From the NCBI RefSeq assembly GCF_005048155.1, contig NZ_SUMB01000003.1, positions 248,001 through 312,000 on the forward strand: DNA of 64,000 bases, given 5' to 3'. The notes under the pieces were generated by a model that made no database searches, had not been told where the DNA came from, and saw only the letters and a list, made by a program, of their open reading frames with translations. Source of the DNA: Streptomyces piniterrae. GTDB lineage: Bacteria; Actinomycetota; Actinomycetes; Streptomycetales; Streptomycetaceae. Shown piece by piece: positions 17,062 to 25,750 of the stretch (position 1 is the first letter of the stretch; the number at the start of each line of letters is the position of its first letter). The position numbers were made by a program, and so were the translations under genes.

Positions 17062-17637
17062 TCAGACGTTGACGCCGAAGTCCTGCGCGATGCCGCGCAG
17101 GCCGGAGGCGTAGCCCTGGCCGATGGCGCGGAACTTCCACTCCGCGCCGTTGCGGTACAGCTCGCCGAAGACCATGGCGGTCTCGGTCGAGGCGTCCTCG
17201 CTCAGGTCGTAGCGCGCCAGCTCGTTGCCGTCGGCCTGGTTGATCACGCGGATGTAGGCGTTGCGGACCTGGCCGAAGCTCTGCTGACGGGTCTCGGCGT
17301 CGTAGATCGACACCGGGAACACGATCTTGTGGACATCGGCCGGCACGCCGGCGAGGTTCACCTTGATGGCCTCGTCGTCGCCCTCGCCCTCACCGGTGGT
17401 GTTGTCGCCGGTGTGCTCGACCGAACCGTCCGGGCTCTTCAGGTTGTTGAAGAACACGAAGTTCTGGTCGTTGGCGACCTTCCCCGCGTCGTTGGCCAGC
17501 AGGGCGCTGGCGTCCAGGTCGAAGTCCGTACCGGTGGTGGTACGCGCGTCCCAGCCCAGACCGACGAGGACGGCGGTCAGATTGGGGGCTTCCTTCGTCA
17601 GCGAGACGTTGCCGCCCTTGCTGAGGCTGACTCCCAC
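17062..17637 (-). CDS. terD: TerD-family calcium-binding stress protein (first copy)
   Basis: A 191-residue TerD protein, the first gene of the minus-strand Ter unit. Motifs: [60 protein letters not shown] (family core), [10 protein letters not shown] and [23 protein letters not shown]. The GTG at 17637 is preferred over an in-frame ATG at 17649 because GGGAGG lies 5 nt before the GTG and the family starts exactly there. It is nearly identical in layout to the downstream copy. The 125 bp between the two is GC-rich with no obvious promoter, so they are probably co-transcribed. Confidence 0.93.
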   Translation of the reverse strand: MGVSLSKGGNVSLTKEAPNLTAVLVGLGWDARTTTGTDFDLDASALLANDAGKVANDQNFVFFNNLKSPDGSVEHTGDNTTGEGEGDDEAIKVNLAGVPADVHKIVFPVSIYDAETRQQSFGQVRNAYIRVINQADGNELARYDLSEDASTETAMVFGELYRNGAEWKFRAIGQGYASGLRGIAQDFGVNV

Positions 17638-17807
17638 GAGTCCTCCCATAGATTCGAGGGGTACGTAAAGATTTGCGCCCCCGGCGTGCATGGCATCGGA
17701 TCAACGAATCGATCCTAGTGACGGGTTCCCGCCGAGTTACAGATATCGCACGCGAGGCACGCGGATGTCGGTCCGGCGGCTCCGGACGCCCTGGGGGCGC
17801 GGCCGGG

Positions 17808-18266
17808 TCAGAGGGCTTCGAGCGCCTTGATGTAGTCCTTGAGGTCGCGGGCGTCGGGCAGGCCGTTGACGACGGTCCAGCGCACCACGCCCTCCTTGTC
17901 GATGACGAAGGTGCCGCGGACCGCGCAGCCCTTCTCCTCGTCGAAGACGCCGTACGCGCGCGAGGCCTCACCGTGCGGCCAGAAGTCGGACAGCAGCGGG
18001 TACTCCAGGCCCTCCTGCTCGGCGAAGATGCGCAGGGAGAACGGGGAGTCGTTGGAGACGGCCAGCAGCTGGACGTCGTCGTTGACGAACTTCGGCAGCT
18101 CGTCGCGGAGCGCGCACAGCTCGCCGGTGCACACACCGGTGAAGGCGAAGGGGTAGAAGAGCAGGACGACGGCCTTCTCGCCGCGGAAGTCGGAGAGTTT
18201 GACCAGCTCGCCGTGCTGGTTCTTCAGCTCGAAATCCGGAGCCTTCGTGCCGACCTCGATCGCCAT
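17808..18266 (-). CDS. AhpE-type one-cysteine peroxiredoxin
   Basis: A 152-residue thioredoxin-fold peroxidase that reduces hydroperoxides in the cytosol. The active site PFAFTGVCTGELCALRDEL has the peroxidatic Cys46 in the TxxC context and a conserved Arg. A second Cys at 51 and one in GCAVRGTF could assist recycling, in mycobacteria by mycothiol/mycoredoxin. Length and sequence fit AhpE better than BCP or AhpC. GGGAAGGGAAG precedes the ATG. It lies downstream of the DUF3052 gene on the same strand, 153 bp away, beyond a terminator-like hairpin. This AhpE-DUF3052-aceE order is typical of streptomycetes. Confidence 0.9.
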   Translation of the reverse strand: MAIEVGTKAPDFELKNQHGELVKLSDFRGEKAVVLLFYPFAFTGVCTGELCALRDELPKFVNDDVQLLAVSNDSPFSLRIFAEQEGLEYPLLSDFWPHGEASRAYGVFDEEKGCAVRGTFVIDKEGVVRWTVVNGLPDARDLKDYIKALEAL

Positions 18267-18356
18267 GGGGTTGCTTCCCTTCCGCTCTCGCTCAACTGGA
18301 CGCGGACAACCCTACGCGCCGCGCGGGACGCCCCGAGAAACCCCTCCTGAACAGGG

Positions 18357-18392
18357 CCGAGCCCCCTCCGGAACAGGCCGGAGAGGGCTCGG
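18357..18392 (-). terminator. Terminator after the DUF3052 gene
   Basis: A 15-bp stem with a single mismatch (CCGAGCCCCCTCCGG / CCGGAGAGGGCTCGG) and a 6-nt loop sits 27 bp beyond the stop of the minus-strand DUF3052 gene. Confidence 0.7.
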
Positions 18393-18419
18393 TGGGGAAC
18401 GAACTTCGGGTGGTGCCGA

Positions 18420-18860
18420 TCAGCGCTTGCCGGACTTCGCCGCCTTCGGCGTGACCAGTCGGCTGCCGGTCCAGTCCTTGCCCGCGTTGATGCTCTTGGT
18501 CTGGGACAGACCCGCGGTCTGCGCGGCCTCATTGATGTCGCTCGGCTCGATGTAACCGTCACGGCCGGTCTTGGGCGTCATCAACCAGATCTCGCCGCCC
18601 TCGTCGATCAGCCCGATGGCATCCACCAGCGCGTCCGTGAGGTCGCCGTCGTCATCGCGGAACCACAGCACGACGACGTCGGCGACGTCGTCGTATTCCT
18701 CGTCGACGATCTCCTGGCCGATCACGGCCTCAATGGCTTCACGGAGCTCCTGCTCGACGTCATCGTCGTAGCCGATCTCCTGGACCACCTGTCCGGGCTC
18801 GAACCCCAGCCTGGCGGCAAGGTTGGTCCGCTCCTCCGCGTGGTCCGCGGTCGCGCTCAC
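18420..18860 (-). CDS. DUF3052 family protein
   Basis: A 146-residue acidic cytosolic protein of the actinobacterial DUF3052 family, function unknown. Visible landmarks are RLGFEPGQVVQEIGYDDD near the N-terminus, a run of acidic residues, VVLWFRDDDGDLTDALVDAI and EIWLMTPKTGRDGYIEP in the core, then a basic end (TPKAAKSGKR). The GTG at 18860 is the start: AGGAGG lies 7 nt upstream. Longer frames on the same strand are not supported. It is divergent from aceE across a 538-bp gap; this neighbourhood is conserved in actinomycetes, but no functional link to pyruvate dehydrogenase is established. Confidence 0.88.
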   Translation of the reverse strand: MSATADHAEERTNLAARLGFEPGQVVQEIGYDDDVEQELREAIEAVIGQEIVDEEYDDVADVVVLWFRDDDGDLTDALVDAIGLIDEGGEIWLMTPKTGRDGYIEPSDINEAAQTAGLSQTKSINAGKDWTGSRLVTPKAAKSGKR

Positions 18861-19398
18861 GGATTGCCTCCTGTCATGTTTCGGAAAATGCTTTTGAACC
18901 CCGCGCGTGCGCGGAGCATTGGGCGTAGTCCACACGGGCCGGGCGGATCGCGCAAGTACCCGGCCGCCGAGACCGTCGAAACGGTGACGATTGAACGCGT
19001 CTCGCCGCAACTACGACCGACCACCATCCCAGCAGCACAGGGCGAAGTGATTCACACCACAGCGTTCTGCGGGGTTTATGGGGTAGACGCGCGCGACTGG
19101 GCCCTTTGGGGGGCGGGGAGCGCGCGCCGGACCGGCTTTCGATCACCGTACGGCCGTATGCGAAGGACATTCGACATGGGCGTATGGTTGCGATTTGGCC
19201 GACCTGAGAACCCGGCCTTTTCAGCGCCCATCTCTCGGCGGGTGGTTACCCAACGGTAGAGATGACGTATCCGTGTGGCTCGGTACACGATGGAAGACGG
19301 CGCGACCCCGACACCCAGACAGTACAGACCGCATTCGTCCACGTGCGCAGCAGCAATGGCGTGCAGAGCACGACACGACCCGAACACGAAGGAACAGC
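18861..19398. other. 538-bp intergenic region between DUF3052 and aceE
   Basis: No convincing gene is seen here. The left end carries the AGGAGG of the DUF3052 gene and a small perfect hairpin CCGCGC-GT-GCGCGG at 18901-18914. The rest is less GC-rich than the genes around it, as expected for a regulatory region, and must contain the promoter and a long leader for aceE. I could not assign a riboswitch or a certain -10/-35 pair. Confidence 0.5.
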
Positions 19399-22146
19399 GT
19401 GGCTTCCGGATCCGATCGAAACCCGATCATCATTGGTGGCCTTCCCAGCCAGGTCCCGGACTTCGATCCCGAAGAGACCCAGGAATGGCTCGACTCGCTC
19501 GACGCTGCCGTCGATGAGCGAGGCCGGGAACGTGCCCGCTACCTCATGCTTCGCCTGATCGAGCGGGCCCGCGAGAAGCGTGTGGCCGTGCCCGAGATGC
19601 GCAGCACGGACTACGTCAACACCATCGCGACCAAGGACGAGCCGTTCTTCCCCGGCAACGAGGAGATCGAGCGCAAGATCCTCAACGCGACCCGGTGGAA
19701 CGCGGCGGTCATGGTCTCCCGGGCCCAGCGTCCGGGCATCGGCGTCGGCGGTCACATCGCCACGTTCGCGTCCTCCGCCTCCCTCTACGACGTGGGCTTC
19801 AACCACTTCTTCCGGGGCAAGGACGAGGGTGACGGCGGCGACCAGATCTTCTTCCAGGGCCACGCCTCCCCCGGTGTCTACGCCCGCGCGTTCCTTCTGG
19901 ACCGGCTGTCCGAGGCTCAGCTCGACGCCTTCCGCCAGGAGAAGTCCAAGGCCCCCCACGGTCTCTCCAGCTATCCGCACCCGCGGCTGATGCCGGACTT
20001 CTGGGAGTTCCCGACCGTCTCGATGGGCCTCGGCCCCCTCGGCGCGATCTACCAGGCCCGGATGAACCGCTACATGGAGGCGCGCGGTGTCGCCGACACC
20101 TCCAAGTCCCACGTCTGGGCGTACCTCGGCGACGGCGAGATGGACGAGCCGGAGTCGCTCGGCCAGCTGTCCCTCGCCGCCCGTGAGGGCCTGGACAACC
20201 TGACCTTCGTCGTCAACTGCAACCTGCAGCGCCTGGACGGACCGGTCCGCGGCAACGGCAAGATCATGCAGGAGCTGGAGTCGCAGTTCCGCGGCGCCGG
20301 CTGGAACGTCATCAAGCTGGTGTGGGACCGCAGCTGGGACCCGCTGCTCGCGCAGGACCGCGACGGCATCCTGGTCAACAAGCTCAACAGCACGCCGGAC
20401 GGCCAGTTCCAGACGTACGCCACCGAGACCGGTGCGTACATCCGCGAGCACTTCTTCGGTGACGACCACCGGCTGCGCACCATGGTCGAGAACATGACCG
20501 ACGACCAGATCCTGCACCTGGGCCGCGGCGGTCACGACCACAAGAAGATCTACGCGGCGTACGCGGCGGCCAAGGCGCACAAGGGCCAGCCGACGGTGAT
20601 CCTCGCGCAGACCGTCAAGGGCTGGACGCTCGGCCCGAACTTCGAAGGTCGCAACGCGACCCACCAGATGAAGAAGCTGACGGTCGACGACCTCAAGCGC
20701 TTCCGTGACCGGCTGCACCTGCCGATCCCGGACAAGGAGCTGGAGGACGGCGCCCCGCCGTACTACCACCCGGGCCGGAACTCGGAAGAGATCCAGTACA
20801 TGCACGACCGCCGCAACGCGCTGGGCGGTTATGTGCCGACCCGTGTCGTGCGCAGCAAGCCGCTGGCGCTGCCGGACGACAAGGTCTACGCGGGTGCCAA
20901 GAAGGGCTCGGGCCACCAGAAGATCGCCACGACCATGGCGTTCGTGCGGGTCCTCAAGGACCTGATGCGGGACAAGGAGATCGGCAAGCGCTTCGTGCCG
21001 ATCGCGCCCGACGAGTACCGCACCTTCGGTATGGACGCGTTCTTCCCGTCGGCGAAGATCTACAACCCGCTGGGCCAGCAGTACGAGTCGGTGGACCGGG
21101 AACTGCTGCTCGCCTACAAGGAGTCGCCGACCGGGCAGATGCTGCACGACGGCATCTCCGAGGCGGGCTGCACCGCCTCGCTGATCGCGGCGGGCTCCGC
21201 CTACGCCACGCACGGCGAGCCGCTGATCCCGATCTACGTCTTCTACTCGATGTTCGGTTTCCAGCGGACCGGTGACCAGTTCTGGCAGATGGCGGACCAG
21301 CTCGCGCGCGGCTTCGTGCTCGGCGCGACCGCCGGCCGTACGACGCTGACCGGTGAGGGTCTCCAGCACGCCGACGGCCACTCGCAGCTGCTGGCGTCGA
21401 CCAACCCGGCCTGTGTCGCGTACGACCCGGCCTACGGCTACGAGATCGCGCACATCGTCAAGGACGGTCTGCGGAGGATGTACGGCGCGAGCGCCGAGTT
21501 CCCGCACGGCGAGGACATCTTCTACTACCTGACCGTCTACAACGAGCCGATCCTGCACCCGGCGGAGCCCGCCGACGTGGACGTCGAGGGCATCCTCAAG
21601 GGTCTGCACCGCGTCAAGCCCGCCGAGAAGGGCACGCACGCCGCCCAGATCCTGGCGTCCGGTGTGGCGGTGCCGTGGGCCATCGAGGCCCAGCGGATCC
21701 TCGCGGACGACTGGGACGTCAAGGCGGACGTCTGGTCGGCGACCTCCTGGAACGAGCTGCGCCGCGAGGCGGTGGAGATCGAGGAGCACAACCTGCTGCA
21801 CCCGGAGGAGGAGCAGCGCGTCCCCTATGTGACGCAGAAGCTCCAGGCCGCCGAGGGGCCGAAGGTCGCGGTCTCGGACTGGATGCGTGCCGTCCCCGAC
21901 CAGATCGCGCGCTGGGTCCCGGGCACGTACCAGTCGCTGGGCGCCGACGGCTTCGGCTTCGCCGACACCCGTGGCGCGGCCCGTCGCTTCTTCCACATCG
22001 ATGCGCAGTCGATCGTCCTGGGTGTGCTCACCGAGCTCGCCAAGGAGGGCAAGATCGACCGCTCGCTGCTGAAGCAGGCGATCGACCGGTACCAGCTGCT
22101 GGATGTCGCGGCAGCGGAGGCGGGCGAGGCCGGCGGCGACGCCTGA
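19399..22146 (+). CDS. aceE: Pyruvate dehydrogenase E1 component, homodimeric type
   Basis: A 915-residue thiamine diphosphate enzyme that decarboxylates pyruvate and passes the acetyl group to the E2 lipoyl domain. The ThDP motif is GDGEMDEPE, continued by [15 protein letters not shown] as in E. coli AceE. The pyrimidine-binding domain contains [16 protein letters not shown], and the ThDP-contacting [10 protein letters not shown] region is intact. The C-terminal transketolase-like domain runs to the end. The frame is open upstream to 19195, but GTG 19399 behind GAAGGA gives the conserved N-terminus ([17 protein letters not shown]). E2 and E3 are not in the window. The length is normal for the family. 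Confidence 0.96.
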   Translation: MASGSDRNPIIIGGLPSQVPDFDPEETQEWLDSLDAAVDERGRERARYLMLRLIERAREKRVAVPEMRSTDYVNTIATKDEPFFPGNEEIERKILNATRWNAAVMVSRAQRPGIGVGGHIATFASSASLYDVGFNHFFRGKDEGDGGDQIFFQGHASPGVYARAFLLDRLSEAQLDAFRQEKSKAPHGLSSYPHPRLMPDFWEFPTVSMGLGPLGAIYQARMNRYMEARGVADTSKSHVWAYLGDGEMDEPESLGQLSLAAREGLDNLTFVVNCNLQRLDGPVRGNGKIMQELESQFRGAGWNVIKLVWDRSWDPLLAQDRDGILVNKLNSTPDGQFQTYATETGAYIREHFFGDDHRLRTMVENMTDDQILHLGRGGHDHKKIYAAYAAAKAHKGQPTVILAQTVKGWTLGPNFEGRNATHQMKKLTVDDLKRFRDRLHLPIPDKELEDGAPPYYHPGRNSEEIQYMHDRRNALGGYVPTRVVRSKPLALPDDKVYAGAKKGSGHQKIATTMAFVRVLKDLMRDKEIGKRFVPIAPDEYRTFGMDAFFPSAKIYNPLGQQYESVDRELLLAYKESPTGQMLHDGISEAGCTASLIAAGSAYATHGEPLIPIYVFYSMFGFQRTGDQFWQMADQLARGFVLGATAGRTTLTGEGLQHADGHSQLLASTNPACVAYDPAYGYEIAHIVKDGLRRMYGASAEFPHGEDIFYYLTVYNEPILHPAEPADVDVEGILKGLHRVKPAEKGTHAAQILASGVAVPWAIEAQRILADDWDVKADVWSATSWNELRREAVEIEEHNLLHPEEEQRVPYVTQKLQAAEGPKVAVSDWMRAVPDQIARWVPGTYQSLGADGFGFADTRGAARRFFHIDAQSIVLGVLTELAKEGKIDRSLLKQAIDRYQLLDVAAAEAGEAGGDA

Positions 22147-22168
22147 GGCGCAGCCCGCAGCACGCGAT

Positions 22169-22204
22169 CCTCGCCCCCGGCAGCGCCCGCTGTCGGGGGC
22201 GAGG
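22169..22204. terminator. Terminator after aceE
   Basis: An 11-bp perfect stem (CCTCGCCCCCG / CGGGGGCGAGG) continued by five more pairs including one G-U, with a 4-nt loop, begins 22 bp after the aceE stop. It also faces the stop of the convergent small secreted protein gene. Confidence 0.8.
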
Positions 22205-22215
22205 TGCGTCCGGCG

Positions 22216-22626
22216 TCAGCTCTCCCAGATCTTGAACGCCCGTACGCGGTAGGGGGATTGGGGCACCCAGGTGCCGCCGCCCGGATAGGTGTCGAACTCG
22301 CCGGTCTCGGCGCATTCCCCGCTCTGGTACGTGGTGACCGGCCGGCCTGTGCGGTTGGCGAGCGACGCGGCGGTGACGCCCTCGGGCAGGGGGACGCAGC
22401 TCTCGATGTCGGTGTCGGAGAGCTCGTGGGTCCGGCGCTCGCCGCCGTAGCCCGCCTCCGGCCAGAGGCACAGCTGGCCTTCGGCGCACTCGGCCGGGGC
22501 GGTGGTTCGGCCGCCGCCGACCGCGTGCGCGGCCGGGCTGCCGAGGGCGGGCGGTACGGCGAGGGCCGTGGCCAGTGCGGCGAGGCCGGTGCAGAGCGCG
22601 GCGGTGCGGGACATACGCGGTCGCAT
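22216..22626 (-). CDS. Small secreted protein, peptidase inhibitor I36-like
   Basis: A 136-residue protein with a Sec signal peptide (RPRMSRTAALCTGLAALATA, cleavage expected after AHA around residue 37) and a compact domain typical of I36/beta-gamma-crystallin-like proteins. Signature parts are CAEGQLCLWPEAGYGGERR, a central SLANRTGRPV and the Cys pair ending in GECAETGEFDTYPGGG. Four cysteines in the mature part could form two disulphides. Family members include a Streptomyces metalloprotease inhibitor (SMI type); inhibition here is inferred. GGGGGAGAG precedes the ATG at 22626. It stands alone, convergent with aceE. Confidence 0.75.
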   Translation of the reverse strand: MRPRMSRTAALCTGLAALATALAVPPALGSPAAHAVGGGRTTAPAECAEGQLCLWPEAGYGGERRTHELSDTDIESCVPLPEGVTAASLANRTGRPVTTYQSGECAETGEFDTYPGGGTWVPQSPYRVRAFKIWES

Positions 22627-23110
22627 AGGAATCTCTCCCCCGTGAAGTACGACGATGGCGTCCCGCCCGAGCCGGCTGCCCGCGGCGGGTGCTGTGGTGT
22701 CGAGCTTCGCGAGGGCGCGGCGCGGTTGCCAAGGCCGGGACGGCGGGCCCACCCGGATCAGGTATGTGGACAGCGCGGAGGGCGCGCGGCGGGGCGCCGG
22801 TGCGCGGTGTTGACGCGGGGCGGGTGGCGGAAGCGGGCCGCGGAAACCGTTCCTCCCGGGCCTGGCCGTGGACCGCGTCCGCGCGCGGTACGCGGGAGGC
22901 CGTGCGCGCGGCGTTCGGTTCCCGCGGCGGATCATCCGGATGAGGGATTCGGCTCCGCGACGGAGGTCAACTGACGCCGGGGAGAGGGCGGATGGGGCGG
23001 GCGGCGGCCCAAAGCGGCCGGTTGACGCGCGCCGTTGACATCCGCCGCCCGGCTTCGGCTTCGGCTTCGGCTTCGGCTTCGGCTTCGGCTTCGGCTTCGG
23101 CGGCGAAACG
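22627..23110. other. Gene-free GC-rich stretch
   Basis: No supported gene is seen between the small secreted protein and the DHA2 exporter. The segment is strongly G-rich on the plus strand around 22730-23040, and its open frames show no family pattern. It carries the promoter and ribosome site of the secreted protein at its left end and the GGCTTC repeat at its right end. Confidence 0.5.
23051..23098. repeat. (GGCTTC)8 hexanucleotide microsatellite
   Basis: Eight perfect consecutive copies of GGCTTC occupy 48 bp. The array sits directly before the exporter's terminator hairpin and is non-coding. Copy number is likely to vary between strains by slippage. Confidence 0.95.
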
Positions 23111-23160
23111 CGACGGCGCGTGGCCGGCCGAGGGGTGTCTCGGCCGGCCACGCGCCGTTG
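23111..23160 (-). terminator. Very strong terminator hairpin of the DHA2 exporter gene
   Basis: A perfect 20-bp inverted repeat (23113-23132 with 23139-23158) around the loop GGGTGT, extendable by a G-U and a C-G pair. It starts 27 bp beyond the stop of the minus-strand exporter gene and is among the longest perfect stems in the window. Confidence 0.85.
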
Positions 23161-23186
23161 TCGTGCCGGAAGGTGGGCAGCCGCCG

Positions 23187-24788
23187 TCAGATGTGGCCGG
23201 CGCCGGCACCCGCCTCCGCGTTGGCGCCGCGCTTGGTGAACATCGCGACGACGGCCGCCACGATCGCCACCCCGCAGGCGACCGTGAAAGCCAGGCCCAT
23301 GCCCGAGACGAAGGTGTCGTGGGCGACGGAGGTGATCTTCTCGGCGATCTGCGGCGGGGTGCCCTTCGGCACCGGGGCGATGCCCGCCGAGACGGCGTCG
23401 GCCGCCTGGGACATCTGGGCGGGCGGGACCGGCGGGAGGCCGGCCGACTGCCAGTTGCCGGGGAGATCGTTGTCGACACGGGAGGCCATCACCGCGCCCA
23501 GCACGGCCGTGCCGAGGCTGCCGCCGACCTGCATCGCGGCCTGCTGGAGACCGCCGGCGACACCGGAGAGCTCCAACGGGGCGTTGCCGACGATGACTTC
23601 GGTGGCGCCGACCATGACGGGCGCGAGGCCCAGGCCGAGCAGCGCGAACCAGACGGACATGGGGCCGGTGCCGGTGCCGGTGTCCAGCCCGGACATGCCG
23701 TACATGGCGACGGCGGTGAGGACCATGCCGCCGACGAGCGGGATCCGCGGGCCGAACTTGGTGATCAGGGCGCCCGCGAGCGGCGAGCCGACGATCATCA
23801 TGCCGGTGAGCGGGAGGAGGTGCAGTCCGCTGTCGACGGGGCTCATGCCGTGCACGTTCTGGAGGTAGAACGTCACGAAGAACAGGCCGCCCATGAAGGC
23901 GAAGGCCATCAGCACCATCAGGACCGTACCGGCGGTCAGCGGCACGGAGCGGAACATCCGCAGCGGGATCAGCGGCTCGCGGACCTTGGTCTCCAGGACG
24001 GCGAAGAGCGCGAAGAGGACGACCGCGCCGATCAGGAAGCCCAGGGTCTTCATGTCGCCCCAGCCCCATTCCGTCGCCTTGATCAGCGGCCAGATGAGGC
24101 AGAACATCGCGCCGGAGAGCAGCACGATGCCCGGGATGTCGAAGGAACGCGGGGCGTTCTCGGCGCGGTGGTCCTTGAGTATCGCAAGGCCCAGTGCGAG
24201 GGCGAGGATGCCGACCGGGACGTTGATGAAGAAGATCGACTGCCAGCTGACGTGCTCGACGAGCAGTCCGCCGAGGATCGGGCCGCCGGCGGTGGACGCG
24301 CCGATGACCATGCCCCAGATGCCGATCGCCATGTTGAGCTTCTCGGCGGGGAAGGACGCGCGCAGCAGGCCGAGCGCGGCGGGCATCAGCAGCGCGCCGA
24401 ACAGGCCCTGCAGCACCCGGAAGATGATGACCAGCGCGACCTCGTCGGAGAACCCGATGGCGCCGGAGGCGGCGGCGAAACCGACGACGCCTATGAGGAA
24501 GGTCTGGCGGTGGCCGAAGCGGTCACCGAGCTTGCCGGCCGTGATCAGCGAGACGGCCAGGGCGAGCATGTAGCCGTTGGTTATCCACTGGACGTCGGCG
24601 AGCGAGGCGCCCAGGTCCTGCTTGATGGCCGGGTTGGCGATGGCGACGATCGTGCCGTCGAGGGCGACCATCATGACGCCGATGGCGACGGAGATGAGGG
24701 TCAGCCACGGGTGGCCCCGCAGCCCCTTGCGGGGCTCCGGTACGGGAAGGTCCGGCGCGCGGTCGGCGACCGGGGTGTGGGTGGTCAT
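23187..24788 (-). CDS. MFS multidrug exporter, DHA2 (EmrB/QacA) family
   Basis: A 533-residue proton-coupled efflux protein with about 14 membrane segments. Motif A is GKLGDRFGHRQTF after helix 2, the D1 motif is MMVALDGTIVAIANPAI in helix 1, and motif C appears as GASTAGGPILGGLLV in helix 5. The C-terminal helices and a short tail complete the usual DHA2 length. TAGCCT lies 6 nt before the ATG and no ribosome site is visible, so the message is probably leaderless. A TetR regulator is divergently encoded, with a perfect TGTCAG-N3-CTGACA palindrome between the -35 and -10 elements of this gene. Substrate unknown. Confidence 0.92.
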   Translation of the reverse strand: MTTHTPVADRAPDLPVPEPRKGLRGHPWLTLISVAIGVMMVALDGTIVAIANPAIKQDLGASLADVQWITNGYMLALAVSLITAGKLGDRFGHRQTFLIGVVGFAAASGAIGFSDEVALVIIFRVLQGLFGALLMPAALGLLRASFPAEKLNMAIGIWGMVIGASTAGGPILGGLLVEHVSWQSIFFINVPVGILALALGLAILKDHRAENAPRSFDIPGIVLLSGAMFCLIWPLIKATEWGWGDMKTLGFLIGAVVLFALFAVLETKVREPLIPLRMFRSVPLTAGTVLMVLMAFAFMGGLFFVTFYLQNVHGMSPVDSGLHLLPLTGMMIVGSPLAGALITKFGPRIPLVGGMVLTAVAMYGMSGLDTGTGTGPMSVWFALLGLGLAPVMVGATEVIVGNAPLELSGVAGGLQQAAMQVGGSLGTAVLGAVMASRVDNDLPGNWQSAGLPPVPPAQMSQAADAVSAGIAPVPKGTPPQIAEKITSVAHDTFVSGMGLAFTVACGVAIVAAVVAMFTKRGANAEAGAGAGHI

Positions 24789-24903
24789 ACATCGAGGCTA
24801 ATGTCAGCCACTGACAGTTGACAAAGCGATTCATGAGTCGGTAGCTGTCATTTACCTCACAGGTATTCTGATCAGCGAGAAGCCACTGGAAAGGCGGCGC
24901 AGG
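24789..24903. promoter_or_regulatory. Divergent exporter/TetR promoter region with operator palindrome
   Basis: TGTCAGCCACTGACA (24802-24816) is a perfect 6-bp inverted repeat with a 3-bp centre. On the minus strand it lies between TTGTCA (-35) and TAGCCT (-10, 24795-24800), so a bound repressor would block the exporter promoter. On the plus strand TTGACA with TAGCTG 18 bp on is a possible promoter for the tetR gene. This is the classic layout of a TetR-controlled efflux pair. Confidence 0.75.
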
Positions 24904-25578
24904 ATGGCGACCCCGACGCCGCAGACGGCGGCCCCCGGCGGGCTGCGGGAACGCAAGAAGCAGCGCACCCGCGACGCCCTGATCCGTGCGGCGCTGGAGC
25001 TGTTCACGGAGCAGGGGTACGAGGCGACGACGATCGACGAGATCGCGGAGGCGGTGGACGTCTCCCAGCGCACCTACTTCCGCTACTTCGCCAACAAGGA
25101 GGAGGTCGTCTTCGCCGTCCAGGAGATGGTGGAGGCGCGCTTCCTGGAGGAGTTGAGCGCGCGGCCGGCGAGCGAGGCCCCGCTGACGGCGCTGCGCAGC
25201 GCCGTGATGGTGGCCTGGGACGACATCGGCGGCGCGATCGAGTCGGTGATCCCGGTGGAGCTGCACATGCGCTCGTACCGGATGATCGAGTCGACGCCCG
25301 CACTGGTCGCCGTACATCTGCGGCGCTCCTCCGAACTGGAGGAGCAGATCGCCCGGTTGATCGCCCGGCGCGAGGACCTGGACGTGGACACGGATCCGCG
25401 GCCGCGGGTGCTGGTCGCGGCGTTCAGCGGAGTGATGCGGGTGGCCGGCAAGGTGTGGGGCGAGGGGCAGGACTGCAGCGTGGCGTCCATCCGCGAACTG
25501 ACCAAGTCCTACCTGGATCACATCGCGCCGGCGATCGACGACGACTGGCACACGGCGGGCGAGGCCGACACCCGGTGA
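24904..25578 (+). CDS. TetR-family repressor of the divergent exporter
   Basis: A 224-residue TetR regulator. Residues about 20-65 are the HTH (RDALIRAALELFTEQGYEAT, then IAEAVDVSQRTYFRYFANKEE), with the conserved FRYF variant of the YYHF motif. The rest is an all-helical ligand domain resembling MftR/TetR_C actinobacterial regulators (AAFSGVMRVAGKVW). It should repress the adjacent DHA2 exporter and its own gene by binding the palindrome at 24802-24816, released by a transported drug. GGAAAGG lies before the ATG. Confidence 0.9.
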   Translation: MATPTPQTAAPGGLRERKKQRTRDALIRAALELFTEQGYEATTIDEIAEAVDVSQRTYFRYFANKEEVVFAVQEMVEARFLEELSARPASEAPLTALRSAVMVAWDDIGGAIESVIPVELHMRSYRMIESTPALVAVHLRRSSELEEQIARLIARREDLDVDTDPRPRVLVAAFSGVMRVAGKVWGEGQDCSVASIRELTKSYLDHIAPAIDDDWHTAGEADTR

Positions 25579-25750
25579 CGGGAGCTCGCCCCAGTGTGAT
25601 CATTTGGCCGGACTCCTGAGAACGGGTCCGCACGCCTGAGCACGGGAAACGCCCGAGCGATGTCCGGTTTGCGCAAAATACCCGCCGCGAAACGTGATAT
25701 GACTCACGGGCTCAGCGGGTACCCTGCCGAGTCTCCTAGGGTGGCTCGCG

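Noticed and set aside
18861..19398. Riboswitch or small RNA before aceE
   Set aside because: A long leader is possible, but no known riboswitch core or convincing terminator/antiterminator pair could be recognised.
19246..21996. Long minus-strand open frame antisense to aceE
   Set aside because: aceE is unmistakable on the plus strand; the antisense frame is Arg/Val/Leu-rich without any motif.
23051..23098. Possible CRISPR-like array
   Set aside because: The units are six bases with no spacers; it is a simple microsatellite.
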